60,980 nucleotides of DNA from Aquificaceae bacterium (GTDB taxonomy: Bacteria > Aquificota > Aquificia > Aquificales > Aquificaceae), in NCBI GenBank assembly GCA_026981975.1, contig JALSHV010000018.1, positions 1 through 60,980 on the forward strand. Direction: 5' to 3'. The notes beneath the pieces were generated by a model. It searched no databases and was not told the DNA's origin. It worked only from the letters and a program-made list of their open reading frames with translations. Position 1 is the first letter of the stretch. Each line of letters starts with the position of its first letter. Positions 44,461 to 53,599 of this stretch are shown here, one piece after another. Both the position numbers and the translations under genes were made by a program.

Positions 44461-45684
44461 ATGCTAAAAAAACTTCTGGACTGGTTAGATGAAAGAACGC
44501 ACGTAAAGGATTTATACAGAGAGCAAATGATAGACTACAAAGTTCCTAAGAATCTTACCTTTCCTTATGTATTCGGTGTTTTAGCGCTTATAACTTTTGT
44601 CATTCAGATAGTATCGGGAGTGATCTTAATAATGTATTACAAACCTGTTATGGCTCACGCTTTTGACAGCGCTAATTACACTATAATGAAGGAAATATCC
44701 TTTGGTTGGCTTTTCAGACATATTCACGCTGCAGGTGCTAACTTTTTCTTAGCTATAGTTTATCTTCACATGTTTACGGGAATATACTACAACGCTTACA
44801 AAAAACCCCGCGAACTTGTATGGATAGTAGGCTGGGTTATCTACTTTACACTACTTACAACAGCTCTTACCGGTTATCTTCTTCCGTGGGGGCAACTTTC
44901 TTATTGGGGAACGGTTGTTACTACGGAAATACCAGCTTCCTTGGCAGATGCTCCTATTTTAAAGGGAATATTTACCGCTATAGGGGAAACCATTTCAATA
45001 TGGATGAAAGGAGGATATAAACTTGAAGATCTCGCCTTAGGCAGATTTTTCGGACTTCACGTTCTCCTTCTGCCGTTGATATTGCTCGGTCTTGTTAGTA
45101 TTCATCTGTTTCTTGTAAGGGCAGCTGGTATATCTAATCCCGAAGGGTATGAAATAGACAAAAAAAGTGAATCCGAAAAACTCGCACCATTTCATCCTTA
45201 TATAACACTTAAAGAAGGTGCGATAGCTATGTGGTATTTAGCTCTCTTTTTCTTCTTTGTTTTCTTCAATATGTCTCACTTTCTTCCTGCGGATAATTTT
45301 GAACCGGCAGATCCTTTGAAAACTCCTCCTCATATAGCACCTGAATGGTATTTGTTAGGATTTTACGAAGTTTTTAGATCCATACCCAGTAAATTCTGGG
45401 GATTTGTAGCCTTTAATTTGATTCTAATACTTCTGTTACTTTTGCCTGTGCTTGACTTTTCTCCGCTCAAAAGTGCAAGACGTAGGCCTCTGTTTTTCGT
45501 AATGTTTCTTGTTTTCTTGTTCTCTTCTATGATTCTTACAGTGTTGGGAACTATGGCACCTACTCCCACTAACGCTCAGCTGGGAATGTTTTTCACCTTC
45601 TTAGTTTTTCTATTTTTCTTGTCCCTGCCTGTGATTTCCTTCCTTGAATGGGGCTGGTATAGAGCAAGAGGAGGTAAATCATGA
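44461..45684 (+). CDS. petB: Cytochrome b of cytochrome bc complex
   Basis: The 407-residue membrane protein binds two hemes b with paired histidines in HIHAAGANFFLAIVYLH and in FGLHVLLLPLILLGLVSIHLF. The quinol-site motif PEWY is present (APEWYLLGFYEVFR). It has eight or so transmembrane helices and is a full-length single-chain cytochrome b. GGAGG lies before the ATG at 44461; a longer frame from 44428 overlaps petA. Confidence 0.96.
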   Translation: MLKKLLDWLDERTHVKDLYREQMIDYKVPKNLTFPYVFGVLALITFVIQIVSGVILIMYYKPVMAHAFDSANYTIMKEISFGWLFRHIHAAGANFFLAIVYLHMFTGIYYNAYKKPRELVWIVGWVIYFTLLTTALTGYLLPWGQLSYWGTVVTTEIPASLADAPILKGIFTAIGETISIWMKGGYKLEDLALGRFFGLHVLLLPLILLGLVSIHLFLVRAAGISNPEGYEIDKKSESEKLAPFHPYITLKEGAIAMWYLALFFFFVFFNMSHFLPADNFEPADPLKTPPHIAPEWYLLGFYEVFRSIPSKFWGFVAFNLILILLLLLPVLDFSPLKSARRRPLFFVMFLVFLFSSMILTVLGTMAPTPTNAQLGMFFTFLVFLFFLSLPVISFLEWGWYRARGGKS

Positions 45685-46382
45685 ACACTTGGGGAATGGT
45701 GAAAACCTTCGTGTTGGGAGGAGCTACTTTGCTGTTCTTCTTTATAATCTGGATCTACAATCCTTTTTCTCCTCATGAAGAATACCCTCTTCCCGCACAA
45801 GCGGAGGAGATAATAAAAGATCCAAGATCTGCTCTTGAGGGCAGGGAGCTATTTAAACAGTATTGTACTAGCTGTCATTCCCTTAGATACGATGGAATCT
45901 ACCTCTCTTCCGTAGCAGCAAAACCAGAGTGGAGTAAAATAGAGAAATCTCAGGGTAAGCCTATTCTGGAAAAACGAGATGGCAAACTCCACATAAAAGG
46001 TTATTTTGTCCCTCGTGATGTTTATGAAGCGGTAGCATTTCAAGAGTTGGAGAGTTTAAAGGCTACCTTTGGTAAGATTCCACCTGATCTTTCAACCTAT
46101 TACTTAGCAAGAGGACCGGGATATCTGTATCAGTTTATTCTTGAACCCGATAAGATCTTACCGGGGACTTCAATGCCTAAGCTGTTTATGCCTGAATTTG
46201 ATAAGGAAGCTCCTCAAAAGGTAGCTAAAATAGTAGGATACATGAGATCTGTAAGTGAACCTTCTCCTGAGGAAAAAGCGAAAAGAACACTAATGGGAAT
46301 GTTGACAATAGGTTACTTTGTAATTATGGGATTTCTCCTGTGGATTTACAGGAAAAGACTTATAAATCGTATGAATCTTTGA
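45681..46382 (+). CDS. petC: Cytochrome c1-type subunit of cytochrome bc complex
   Basis: The 233-residue protein has one N-terminal membrane helix (FVLGGATLLFFFIIWIY). A single heme motif CTSCH (Cys62, Cys65, His66) and a probable Met ligand in PGTSMPKLFMP follow. A second membrane helix ends the protein (TIGYFVIMGFLLWIY). Two anchors and one heme set it apart from mitochondrial c1 but fit Aquificota and related complexes. It overlaps petB by four bases. Confidence 0.9.
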   Translation: MNTWGMVKTFVLGGATLLFFFIIWIYNPFSPHEEYPLPAQAEEIIKDPRSALEGRELFKQYCTSCHSLRYDGIYLSSVAAKPEWSKIEKSQGKPILEKRDGKLHIKGYFVPRDVYEAVAFQELESLKATFGKIPPDLSTYYLARGPGYLYQFILEPDKILPGTSMPKLFMPEFDKEAPQKVAKIVGYMRSVSEPSPEEKAKRTLMGMLTIGYFVIMGFLLWIYRKRLINRMNL

Positions 46383-46412
46383 TAACAAGCCGTCGGAGGG
46401 GGAGGGAAAAAG

Positions 46413-46418
46413 TATAAT
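46413..46418 (+). promoter_or_regulatory. -10 box of the ABC exporter/pilin group
   Basis: TATAAT ends exactly 7 bp before the GTG start at 46426. A GGAGGGGGAGGG run lies further upstream (46395-46407), outside the predicted mRNA. This supports GTG as the start and a leaderless transcript. Confidence 0.45.
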
Positions 46419-46425
46419 TGTAAGA

Positions 46426-47148
46426 GTGGAAGAAGCTATCTCTCTTGTAGGAGTTGAGAAAAAGATAGGGAAGACTAAAATCCTTAAGGGGATTACCTTT
46501 TCTGTGAAAAAGGGAGAGATTTTCGGATTTGTAGGTCCTAACGGTGCGGGTAAATCCACCACTATGAAAGTAATAATGAACTTTATAAAAGCTGATAAAG
46601 GTAAGGTATTTATATTTGGTAAAGAAAATACGGACACTTCAATTATCAAAAGAGTTGGATTCCTGCCAGAACACCCTTATTTTTACACAAACGTTACAGG
46701 ATTTGAATTTCTTAGATTTATTCAGATGATTTTGAATTTGGAGGAGGAAACCTTCAGAGAGAAAGTCAATGAATACGCAGATAGGCTTCAAATAAAATGG
46801 GCGTTGAACAAAAAGTTGTCCGAATACTCAAAGGGTATGCTCCAAAGGTTCGGTTTGCTTCAGGCACTTATAGGAGATCCTGATTTGTTTCTTCTGGACG
46901 AGCCGATGTCCGGATTAGATCCTATCGGTAGGAAACTCGTAATAGATCTTATTCTTGAGCTTAAAGAAAAGGGAAAAACGGTTTTTTTTAGCACTCACAT
47001 ACTTCCCGATGTGGAAAGACTGTGTGATAGGGCTTGTATAATTATAGAAGGTGAAATTAGGGATATACTGAATTCTGAAAATCTGAAAAATATAGAGGAT
47101 ATTTTTATGGAAAAAGCTTCTCTATTAAATCTTAAGAAGGTCCTTTGA
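46426..47148 (+). CDS. ABC exporter ATPase (ABC-2 type)
   Basis: The 240-residue ATPase has Walker A GPNGAGKST, signature YSKGMLQRFGLLQAL and Walker B LFLLDEPMSGLDP. It is of the ABC-2 (DrrA/NodI) group that drives export. Its permease is the next gene, which starts on its stop codon. The substrate is unknown. The start is GTG. Confidence 0.88.
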   Translation: MEEAISLVGVEKKIGKTKILKGITFSVKKGEIFGFVGPNGAGKSTTMKVIMNFIKADKGKVFIFGKENTDTSIIKRVGFLPEHPYFYTNVTGFEFLRFIQMILNLEEETFREKVNEYADRLQIKWALNKKLSEYSKGMLQRFGLLQALIGDPDLFLLDEPMSGLDPIGRKLVIDLILELKEKGKTVFFSTHILPDVERLCDRACIIIEGEIRDILNSENLKNIEDIFMEKASLLNLKKVL

Positions 47149-47951
47149 TGAAACTACTTTTGGGTTTTGCCTATATAACAGTAAAAGAGAACGCACGTCG
47201 CAGGAGTTTTTACGGACTCTTAGTAGCTTATTTGTTAAGTCTTGGATTTTCCCGTGCTTTGATGGAGTTTTCTTTACAGGATCTTACTAAGGTTTTTTTA
47301 GATTTCTCTTACAGTTTTCTAAGTTTTTTTCTTTTTGTTTCAATTCTTTTTATTACTACAGATATTATGAGTAAAGATTTAGATAAAAAAGGTGTGTATA
47401 TTGTCCTTTCAAAAGGAATATCTAAGGAAACATATATATTGGGAAGAGCTTTCAGCTTTCTTGTTTTTTCCTTTTTAATTGCGTTTACAATGGGATTTTT
47501 ATTTTTAATAGGAACAAAACTGATAAATTATTTTACACCTACAGCTTTTAGAAAAGAAATACAGATTTTAGCCGGATTTACAGTTGTTCTGTTTCTGTGG
47601 ATTAAAGCGTTTTTACTTTCTACAGTAATTCTTTTTCTGTCTTCTTTTATGGGTAACTTTTTCCTAATTTTTCTAACAGCGGTAGTTGTTCTTATAGCAG
47701 GATCTGCTGTGGAAAACCTGTATAAATTTGTGATTCTTGAAGGGGACAGGATTTCTCCTCTTGTGAGTTCTTTAGTTACTTTTATTTTTTATACTTTCCC
47801 AAACTTCTCTTCACCTGGTCCAGATCCGTTAATGGACATGAGTAGGTTAAAGTCTTCTTATTTGATTTTAGATTTTATCCGAGCTGTGATTTACTCTTTA
47901 TTTCTTGTGTTTCTTTCTTCACTTCTTTTCAAAAGGAGGCAGATTCCTTGA
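47148..47951 (+). CDS. ABC-2 type permease
   Basis: The roughly 267-residue protein has about six transmembrane helices and a Phe-rich composition. It contains DIMSKDLDKKGVYIVLSKGISKETYILGR, the coupling-type loop of ABC-2 permeases. I chose the ATG at 47148 (TGATG overlap). It pairs with the ATPase upstream. Confidence 0.8.
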   Translation: MKLLLGFAYITVKENARRRSFYGLLVAYLLSLGFSRALMEFSLQDLTKVFLDFSYSFLSFFLFVSILFITTDIMSKDLDKKGVYIVLSKGISKETYILGRAFSFLVFSFLIAFTMGFLFLIGTKLINYFTPTAFRKEIQILAGFTVVLFLWIKAFLLSTVILFLSSFMGNFFLIFLTAVVVLIAGSAVENLYKFVILEGDRISPLVSSLVTFIFYTFPNFSSPGPDPLMDMSRLKSSYLILDFIRAVIYSLFLVFLSSLLFKRRQIP

Positions 47952-48814
47952 GGAGTTTTACTATAGCTGTTTTTACAACTGTTCTTCTGGGACTAATCCT
48001 TACTCTTTCTCATTTCCTTTCGGGAAGGATAAAAGGAAGAATAGAGGAAAGATTTCTCCTACCGGAAAAGATGTATTTACTTTTTGTTCCTGAGGATCTA
48101 CACTACGGCTTAGCCGATATGGGTTTTATAAACACTCTTTCCTTCATAGGATATTCTCTACAAAAGGAAAAAGGTATATTGAAAAGGGAAGACGCTTTGA
48201 TGGTATACTCCGCTCTTGATGCGGTAACTTTTTACAATCCCTCTTACTTTGATCCTTACTACGTGGGTAACGCATTTCTTACGTGGAATGTAGGACTTTA
48301 TCAAGAAACCGTAGATCTTCTTAAAAGAGGATTGAAGTATATAAAGGACTGGAGAATACCCTTTTACATAGGTTTTAACTACTTTTACTTTTTAAAGGAT
48401 AACTTAAAAGGTGCAGAATACCTACGTCTTGCAGCTAAATATCCAGGTGCGAAGGAGTATAACCTTCTTCCCTTATTGGCTTCTAAGCTTTACTATGAAG
48501 AAGGGCAGCTTGATGTGGCTATAGCTCTGCTCAAAGAGCAGCTTAAGTTAATGAAAGAGGAGAAAATGAAAGAATTGCTAAGAGCAAGGCTTGAAACCTT
48601 AAAAAAGGCAAAAACGATTTACAGAGCTATGAAAATCTTTAAGAAAAGGTTTGGAAGAAAACCTAAAAGTGTGGAAGAATTGGTAAGAGCTAAATTGATC
48701 CCTCCAAATTTGAGAGATAGTAGAGGTGGAAAGTTTTTCATAACGTCCGATGGAAAAGTAAGAAGTGAAAAGGATCTTATGCCGGTAGTAAGAAAACTGT
48801 TGGAGGAAGAGTAA
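47948..48814 (+). CDS. Membrane-anchored TPR-like protein
   Basis: The 288-residue protein has one N-terminal membrane helix (FTIAVFTTVLLGLILTLSHFL). Helical repeats resembling TPRs follow (YYVGNAFLTWNVGLYQETVDLLKRGLKYI; PFYIGFNYFYFLKDNLKGAEYLRLAAKYPG; LLPLLASKLYYEEGQLDVAIALLKEQLKLM). The start is a TTG overlapping the upstream stop. It is coupled to the ABC-2 exporter and to a pseudopilin, so an assembly or scaffold role is possible. I do not recognise a named family. Confidence 0.65.
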   Translation: MRSFTIAVFTTVLLGLILTLSHFLSGRIKGRIEERFLLPEKMYLLFVPEDLHYGLADMGFINTLSFIGYSLQKEKGILKREDALMVYSALDAVTFYNPSYFDPYYVGNAFLTWNVGLYQETVDLLKRGLKYIKDWRIPFYIGFNYFYFLKDNLKGAEYLRLAAKYPGAKEYNLLPLLASKLYYEEGQLDVAIALLKEQLKLMKEEKMKELLRARLETLKKAKTIYRAMKIFKKRFGRKPKSVEELVRAKLIPPNLRDSRGGKFFITSDGKVRSEKDLMPVVRKLLEEE

Positions 48815-49245
48815 TCAGGGGATTTACGTTAGTAGAGCTTCTTGTAACCATAGCCATAGTTGCGATACTGGCTGTTATAGCCATTCCTTTGTTCAATAAA
48901 TACATGAATAGAGCTTATAAAGGAACAGTTATTTCAGATGTAAGAAACGCCACGATAGCAATAGGTGCTTTTGTAGAAGACTACGGATCTGTGCCGGAAA
49001 GTGTTAGTTGTCCTTCTGTTGGTTACGGACCTGCCCGTTGTGATTTGACGGACGGAACAAATATCGCTAAGAATGCCTTGTCAGTTTCTAAAGGAGTAAG
49101 AGTTGAAGTAGAAAAGGTAAACAACTGTAACGGTTCGGAAAGTTTCAAAATTCACGGAACACATCTACGTCTTAATTCATGGGGATACTGTTTTTCCGCC
49201 TGTGAAGGCTACAGAGGGAATACCGACGGTAGCGGTTGTCCTTAA
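48814..49245 (+). CDS. Type IV pilin/pseudopilin-like protein with AUC start
   Basis: Translated from ATC at 48814, the 143-residue protein begins M/I-RG then FTLVELLVTIAIVAILAVIAIP, a class III-type prepilin signal with Glu at +5 and cleavage after Gly. An in-frame TGA at 48766 and the lack of ATG, GTG or TTG before 48886 leave no standard start ahead of the signal. GGAGG (48802-48806) lies 7 bp before ATC, which overlaps the upstream TAA as TAATC. The mature part has six cysteines. The ATG at 48889 would remove the whole signal helix. Confidence 0.7.
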   Translation: MRGFTLVELLVTIAIVAILAVIAIPLFNKYMNRAYKGTVISDVRNATIAIGAFVEDYGSVPESVSCPSVGYGPARCDLTDGTNIAKNALSVSKGVRVEVEKVNNCNGSESFKIHGTHLRLNSWGYCFSACEGYRGNTDGSGCP

Positions 49246-52200
49246 TCCGCCATTAAGTCCCTTTTAATTTCCTCAGGAGTGGGACAGCTCTCTGGTGGTA
49301 GATCTTTAACTTTGGAAGCGTAATACATAAGAGGTATAAGAATAAGAGTAAGAACAGTTGCTCCCAGTGTTCCGAATATCAAGGAAATTGCCAATCCGTT
49401 AAAAATAGGATCAAATAAAATAACAAAAGCTCCAATGACTACAGCTACCGCTGTCAGAAGTATTGGTCTTGTTCTTATTACACCTGCTTCAACAACTGCT
49501 GTATGAGGAGGTAGCCCCTCTTTTATCCGTTCTTCCGCAAAACCTACAAGTAGAATGGAATTTCTTACAATAATACCTGCAAGAGCTATAAAGCCTATCA
49601 TGGAAGTTGCGGTAAAGAAGACACCTCCTGTTATTTTATCCATAATCCAGTGACCGGGAATTATTCCTATCAGTGTAATAGGTATAGGAGTCATAATTAT
49701 TCCGGGAATTCTGAAGCTTTTAAACCAACCGAGTATAAGCACATACATCACAAACAGAGCTACTCCGAAAGCAAATCCTAAGTCTCTAAAAACCTCAAGG
49801 GTTATGTGCATTTCTCCGTCCCATTTAAGATAAACTCTGTCTTCTAATACAGGCATGGAAAGCCAAAGCTCCTCTACACGACCGTAAGGGTTTTCAATTT
49901 CAGAAATCTTATTTCTAAGGTTAAGAATACCGTAAAAGGGGGCTTCTTCCTTTCCTGTGGTGTCTCCGATAACGTATATAACTCTGCGAAGGTTCTTATG
50001 GTATATAGTGTATGGTGCTTGAGCCTCTTCTATTTGTGTTATTTCCGAAAGTGGTATCGCTATACCTTTTTTGTTTATAAGTTTCAAATTCCTTAGAACA
50101 TCTGGTGATTTGAACTTCTCAGCTAAGGTAACTTTTACAGGAACGTGTTCTGTGTCAGTTGTTTGTAAAATTCCCACTTGAAATCCTTCCGTATAAATTT
50201 TTAACATGTGAACAATTTCTTCCTTAGTGAAGCCATTGAGTGCAGCTTTATCTTCTCTTATCCTTAAGTTAATAAGCCTTTGGGGAGTTTCCATGTATAT
50301 ACCTTCATCGGTTATGGCAGGAGATTTCTTGAAAAGCTCAAATACTTTAAGAGCTACTTTTCTCTGAGTTTGCCTTTCTGGAGCGTAAATTTCTGCTACT
50401 ACGGGAGATAAAACGGGTGGCCCAGGGGGAACTTCTACAACCGCTACGTATTTAGCTCCTTCTTTTTTTGCAATACTATGAACATAAGGTCTTATTCTCT
50501 TTGCAAATTGATGGGATTGTTCTTCCCTGCTGTGTTTATCTATTAGGTTTACCTGAATTTCCGCAAAATGCGGAGCTTTTCTCAAGTAGTAATGCCTGAC
50601 AAGCCCGTTAAAGTTAAAAGGAGCAGGAGTTCCTACGTATATTTGATAATCTCTGACTATACTCTGACGTGAGATGAATTCTCCTATTTCCTTAGCTGCA
50701 CTGAGAGTTTTCTCTAATGTAGTTCCTTCTGGCATATCAAGGACAATTTCCAATTCGGATTTATTGTCGTAGGGAAGCATCTTTACTACTACTGCTTTTG
50801 TGTAAAACATAAACAGAGAAGCACCAAGTAAGAAAACAACAAAGCTGTAAAAGGTAAATCTCTTTAATCTACTTGAAAGTAAGGGTTGCATAAGAAAACA
50901 GTAGAGTTTCCAAAAAAGAGTTTTTCTTATGTTGATTTCTTTACGTTCTCTTTCTTTGGATAAAAGTCTATAAGCAGCCCACGGTGTTATTACGAACGCT
51001 ACAAGCAGTGAAAAAAACATAGCAACGGAAGCGTTTATAGGTATAGGCTTCATATAAGGACCCATAAGTCCGGAAACAAAAGCCATGGGCATAAGAGCAG
51101 CTATTACTGTAAAAGTAGCTAATACTGTAGGATTACCTACTTCATCGGTAGCTCTGACTATGGAATCACGAGGAGGAAGCTTTTGCATTTCAAACCAGCG
51201 ATGTATATTCTCCACCACTACTATGGCATCGTCCACCAATATCCCTATGGCAAAGATAAGAGCAAAAAGGGTAACCCTGTTTAAAGTGAAACCGTAAAGT
51301 TCACTTAAAAAAAGAGCGATAGAAAGGGTAACAGGAACAGCTATACCTATTACCAGAGCTTCTCTAAAACCGAGAGCTACTGCTATAAGCAGTATGACAG
51401 AAAACGTTGCTATGAGAAGGTGTTTTAGGAGTTCTTCCGCTTTTTCTTCTGCTGTCTTTCCGTAGTTGCGAGAAATGGTTATGTTTACATCTTTGGGAAT
51501 TATCTTACCTTTCAGATGTTTTACCAGATTTAAAACTTCTTCAGATACTTCAACAGCGTTTGTTCCCTTTCTTTTGGAAATAGCAAGAGTAACCGCTGGT
51601 AAAAGATCCGTTATAGATTTCTCTTCTGCAGAGGGTCCGAAACCCATAAAAACGTAGTCCTTTATTTCTGAAGGTCCTTCTATTACACGGGCAACATCTC
51701 TGAGATAAATCACTCTATTTTCTTTAACTTTTATAACTAGATTTTCTATATCTTCCTTTGATTTAAGAAAATTCCCTACTCTTATTAAATACTCCTGATT
51801 GGTTTTCCTCACACTTCCCGTTACCGCTTGAGCGTTGGCAGTTTTTAAAATTCTGACAATCTGTAGTGGAGATATTCCGTAAGCTTCAAGCTTGTAGGGA
51901 TCTAAAACCACACGCACCTCCTTAGGTGTTCCTCCCAGTATGTAGGTATTTGCTACGTTTTCTATCTTCTTTATTTCACTCTGCAAAGTGGTTGCTATTC
52001 GCCTGAGAGAATACCAGTTGTAATTTTCACCCCACAGTGTAAGGGTTATAACTGGCACATCGTCTATGGACATAGGTTTTATAAGGGGAGGTAAAACAAC
52101 ACCGGGCGGAGCAAGATCAAGAGCGGACATCATTTTTGAATTCAAATCTACAAGAGCCTTTACAGGATCTGTTCCTACGTAAAATCTCGCAGTCACAATC

Positions 52201-52478
52201 GCTGAGCCATTTGTAGAAGCGGAGTAGATATACTCTATGTCTTTAAGCTCCCAAAGTTTTTTTTCCAAAGGGTAAACAACACGGTTCTCCACTTCTTCCG
52301 GATCAGCACCGGGATAGGAGATGTAGATATCTATCATAGGAACTACTATTTGAGGTTCTTCTTCCTTAGGTGTGGTTATAACAGCGAATAAACCTAAGAA
52401 CAGAGATACCAGTATAATTATTGGAGTCAGCTTGGAATCTATAAACCTATGGGCTAATTTACCTGCAAATCCGTGCAT
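49242..52478 (-). CDS. RND-family efflux transporter (AcrB/HAE type)
   Basis: The 1078-residue protein has the RND plan of twelve transmembrane helices and two large periplasmic loops. The N-terminal SYPGADPEEVENRVVYPLEKKL and helix 4 GILVDDAIVVVENIHRW are typical. The paired aspartates favour drug/hydrophobe (HAE) over heavy-metal (HME) pumps. The ATG at 52478 has GGAGG at the right distance. It exports through the MFP and TolC encoded upstream. Its end overlaps the pilin gene by 4 bp. Confidence 0.92.
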   Translation of the reverse strand: MHGFAGKLAHRFIDSKLTPIIILVSLFLGLFAVITTPKEEEPQIVVPMIDIYISYPGADPEEVENRVVYPLEKKLWELKDIEYIYSASTNGSAIVTARFYVGTDPVKALVDLNSKMMSALDLAPPGVVLPPLIKPMSIDDVPVITLTLWGENYNWYSLRRIATTLQSEIKKIENVANTYILGGTPKEVRVVLDPYKLEAYGISPLQIVRILKTANAQAVTGSVRKTNQEYLIRVGNFLKSKEDIENLVIKVKENRVIYLRDVARVIEGPSEIKDYVFMGFGPSAEEKSITDLLPAVTLAISKRKGTNAVEVSEEVLNLVKHLKGKIIPKDVNITISRNYGKTAEEKAEELLKHLLIATFSVILLIAVALGFREALVIGIAVPVTLSIALFLSELYGFTLNRVTLFALIFAIGILVDDAIVVVENIHRWFEMQKLPPRDSIVRATDEVGNPTVLATFTVIAALMPMAFVSGLMGPYMKPIPINASVAMFFSLLVAFVITPWAAYRLLSKERERKEINIRKTLFWKLYCFLMQPLLSSRLKRFTFYSFVVFLLGASLFMFYTKAVVVKMLPYDNKSELEIVLDMPEGTTLEKTLSAAKEIGEFISRQSIVRDYQIYVGTPAPFNFNGLVRHYYLRKAPHFAEIQVNLIDKHSREEQSHQFAKRIRPYVHSIAKKEGAKYVAVVEVPPGPPVLSPVVAEIYAPERQTQRKVALKVFELFKKSPAITDEGIYMETPQRLINLRIREDKAALNGFTKEEIVHMLKIYTEGFQVGILQTTDTEHVPVKVTLAEKFKSPDVLRNLKLINKKGIAIPLSEITQIEEAQAPYTIYHKNLRRVIYVIGDTTGKEEAPFYGILNLRNKISEIENPYGRVEELWLSMPVLEDRVYLKWDGEMHITLEVFRDLGFAFGVALFVMYVLILGWFKSFRIPGIIMTPIPITLIGIIPGHWIMDKITGGVFFTATSMIGFIALAGIIVRNSILLVGFAEERIKEGLPPHTAVVEAGVIRTRPILLTAVAVVIGAFVILFDPIFNGLAISLIFGTLGATVLTLILIPLMYYASKVKDLPPESCPTPEEIKRDLMAD

Positions 52479-52480
52479 CT

Positions 52481-53599
52481 TTATCCTCCAAACACACAAC
52501 CCTCACAAGCTTTTTCAATACCTTCAATAACGATCACTTCACCCTCGGAGATTCCTGAAAGAACTTCTACTTTATTTCCTGACCTCTTTCCTAAACGCAC
52601 AAACCTAAGTTCTAAAACGTTGTTTTCTTTAACTACCCACACACCTGTGAAATCCCATTTTTTAAAAACCGCCTTTGAAGGTATAAACAAACTCTTATCA
52701 GAACTTGGGATAAAAACTTTTGCAAAGAGACCACCCTTTACTTTTTGATCCTTAATAAGAGCCTTTACTTTAAAAGTTCTACTTGAAGGATCTACAGAAG
52801 GTTCTATTTCTACCACATTTGCGTAAATTCTCTTGTTAAAGACTTCAATATAAAGGGAAACTTTTTGTCCTTTTTTGATCTTACCCGTATAGCTTTCCGG
52901 CAGACTGAATTCAACTTTGTATGGTGGTTTTTCCAGTATTATCAAAGCCTTTCCGGGAAGTGCCATATCACCGATATTTCCCTTTTTCTCAACCACATAA
53001 CCGTCAAAGGGTGATTTTATTTCTGCATAGGCTAAGGAAGCAGAAACAGCTTCAAAAAGCTTCTGAGCTATTTTTATCTCTTCCTCTGCGGACTTAACAT
53101 CTGCTAAGACGGTTTTGTAATTAGCTTCTATATTTTCGTATTCTTGAAGAGTGACTGCTTTTTCTTCTAACAGTTTTTTGTATCTTTTGTATGTATTCTC
53201 AGCATTTTTATAGTGAGCAAGTGCAGCTTCGTATTTCTTTTTTGCTTGTAAGATTCGCCTTTGGACTGATTCTATCTGAGCTTTTATTTCTCTCAAATCT
53301 AATCTTACCAAGAGTTGCCCTTTTTTTACGAAATCCCCTTCCTTTACAAGGAATTCTTTTATAAATCCAGCCACTTTGGTGGAAATTTCTGTTCTTTCTG
53401 AGGGAATTACAGTGCCTGTGAAAACGATGTAAGTTTCAGCAGTAGATTTAACCTTAAAAGTTTTAAGATTTTTTACAATTTTTCTTTCTTTTTTAAGCTT
53501 TTCAGAGGGTATTTTAATATGAAAAGCTCCTGAAAGCCAGAGAAGCACAGTAGATACAGGGATTATCAGTAAAAAGAGATATTTTAAAAATACTCTCAT
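52481..53599 (-). CDS. RND efflux periplasmic adaptor (membrane fusion protein)
   Basis: The 372-residue adaptor has an N-terminal membrane anchor (YLFLLIIPVSTVLLWLSG). A lipoyl-type half (GFIKEFLVKEGDFVKKGQLLVRLD), a coiled coil (about 115-175) and the second half (IKSPFDGYVVEKKGNIGDMALPG) follow. The C-terminal CEGCVFGG has two unusual cysteines. It overlaps the TolC gene by four bases. Confidence 0.9.
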   Translation of the reverse strand: MRVFLKYLFLLIIPVSTVLLWLSGAFHIKIPSEKLKKERKIVKNLKTFKVKSTAETYIVFTGTVIPSERTEISTKVAGFIKEFLVKEGDFVKKGQLLVRLDLREIKAQIESVQRRILQAKKKYEAALAHYKNAENTYKRYKKLLEEKAVTLQEYENIEANYKTVLADVKSAEEEIKIAQKLFEAVSASLAYAEIKSPFDGYVVEKKGNIGDMALPGKALIILEKPPYKVEFSLPESYTGKIKKGQKVSLYIEVFNKRIYANVVEIEPSVDPSSRTFKVKALIKDQKVKGGLFAKVFIPSSDKSLFIPSKAVFKKWDFTGVWVVKENNVLELRFVRLGKRSGNKVEVLSGISEGEVIVIEGIEKACEGCVFGG

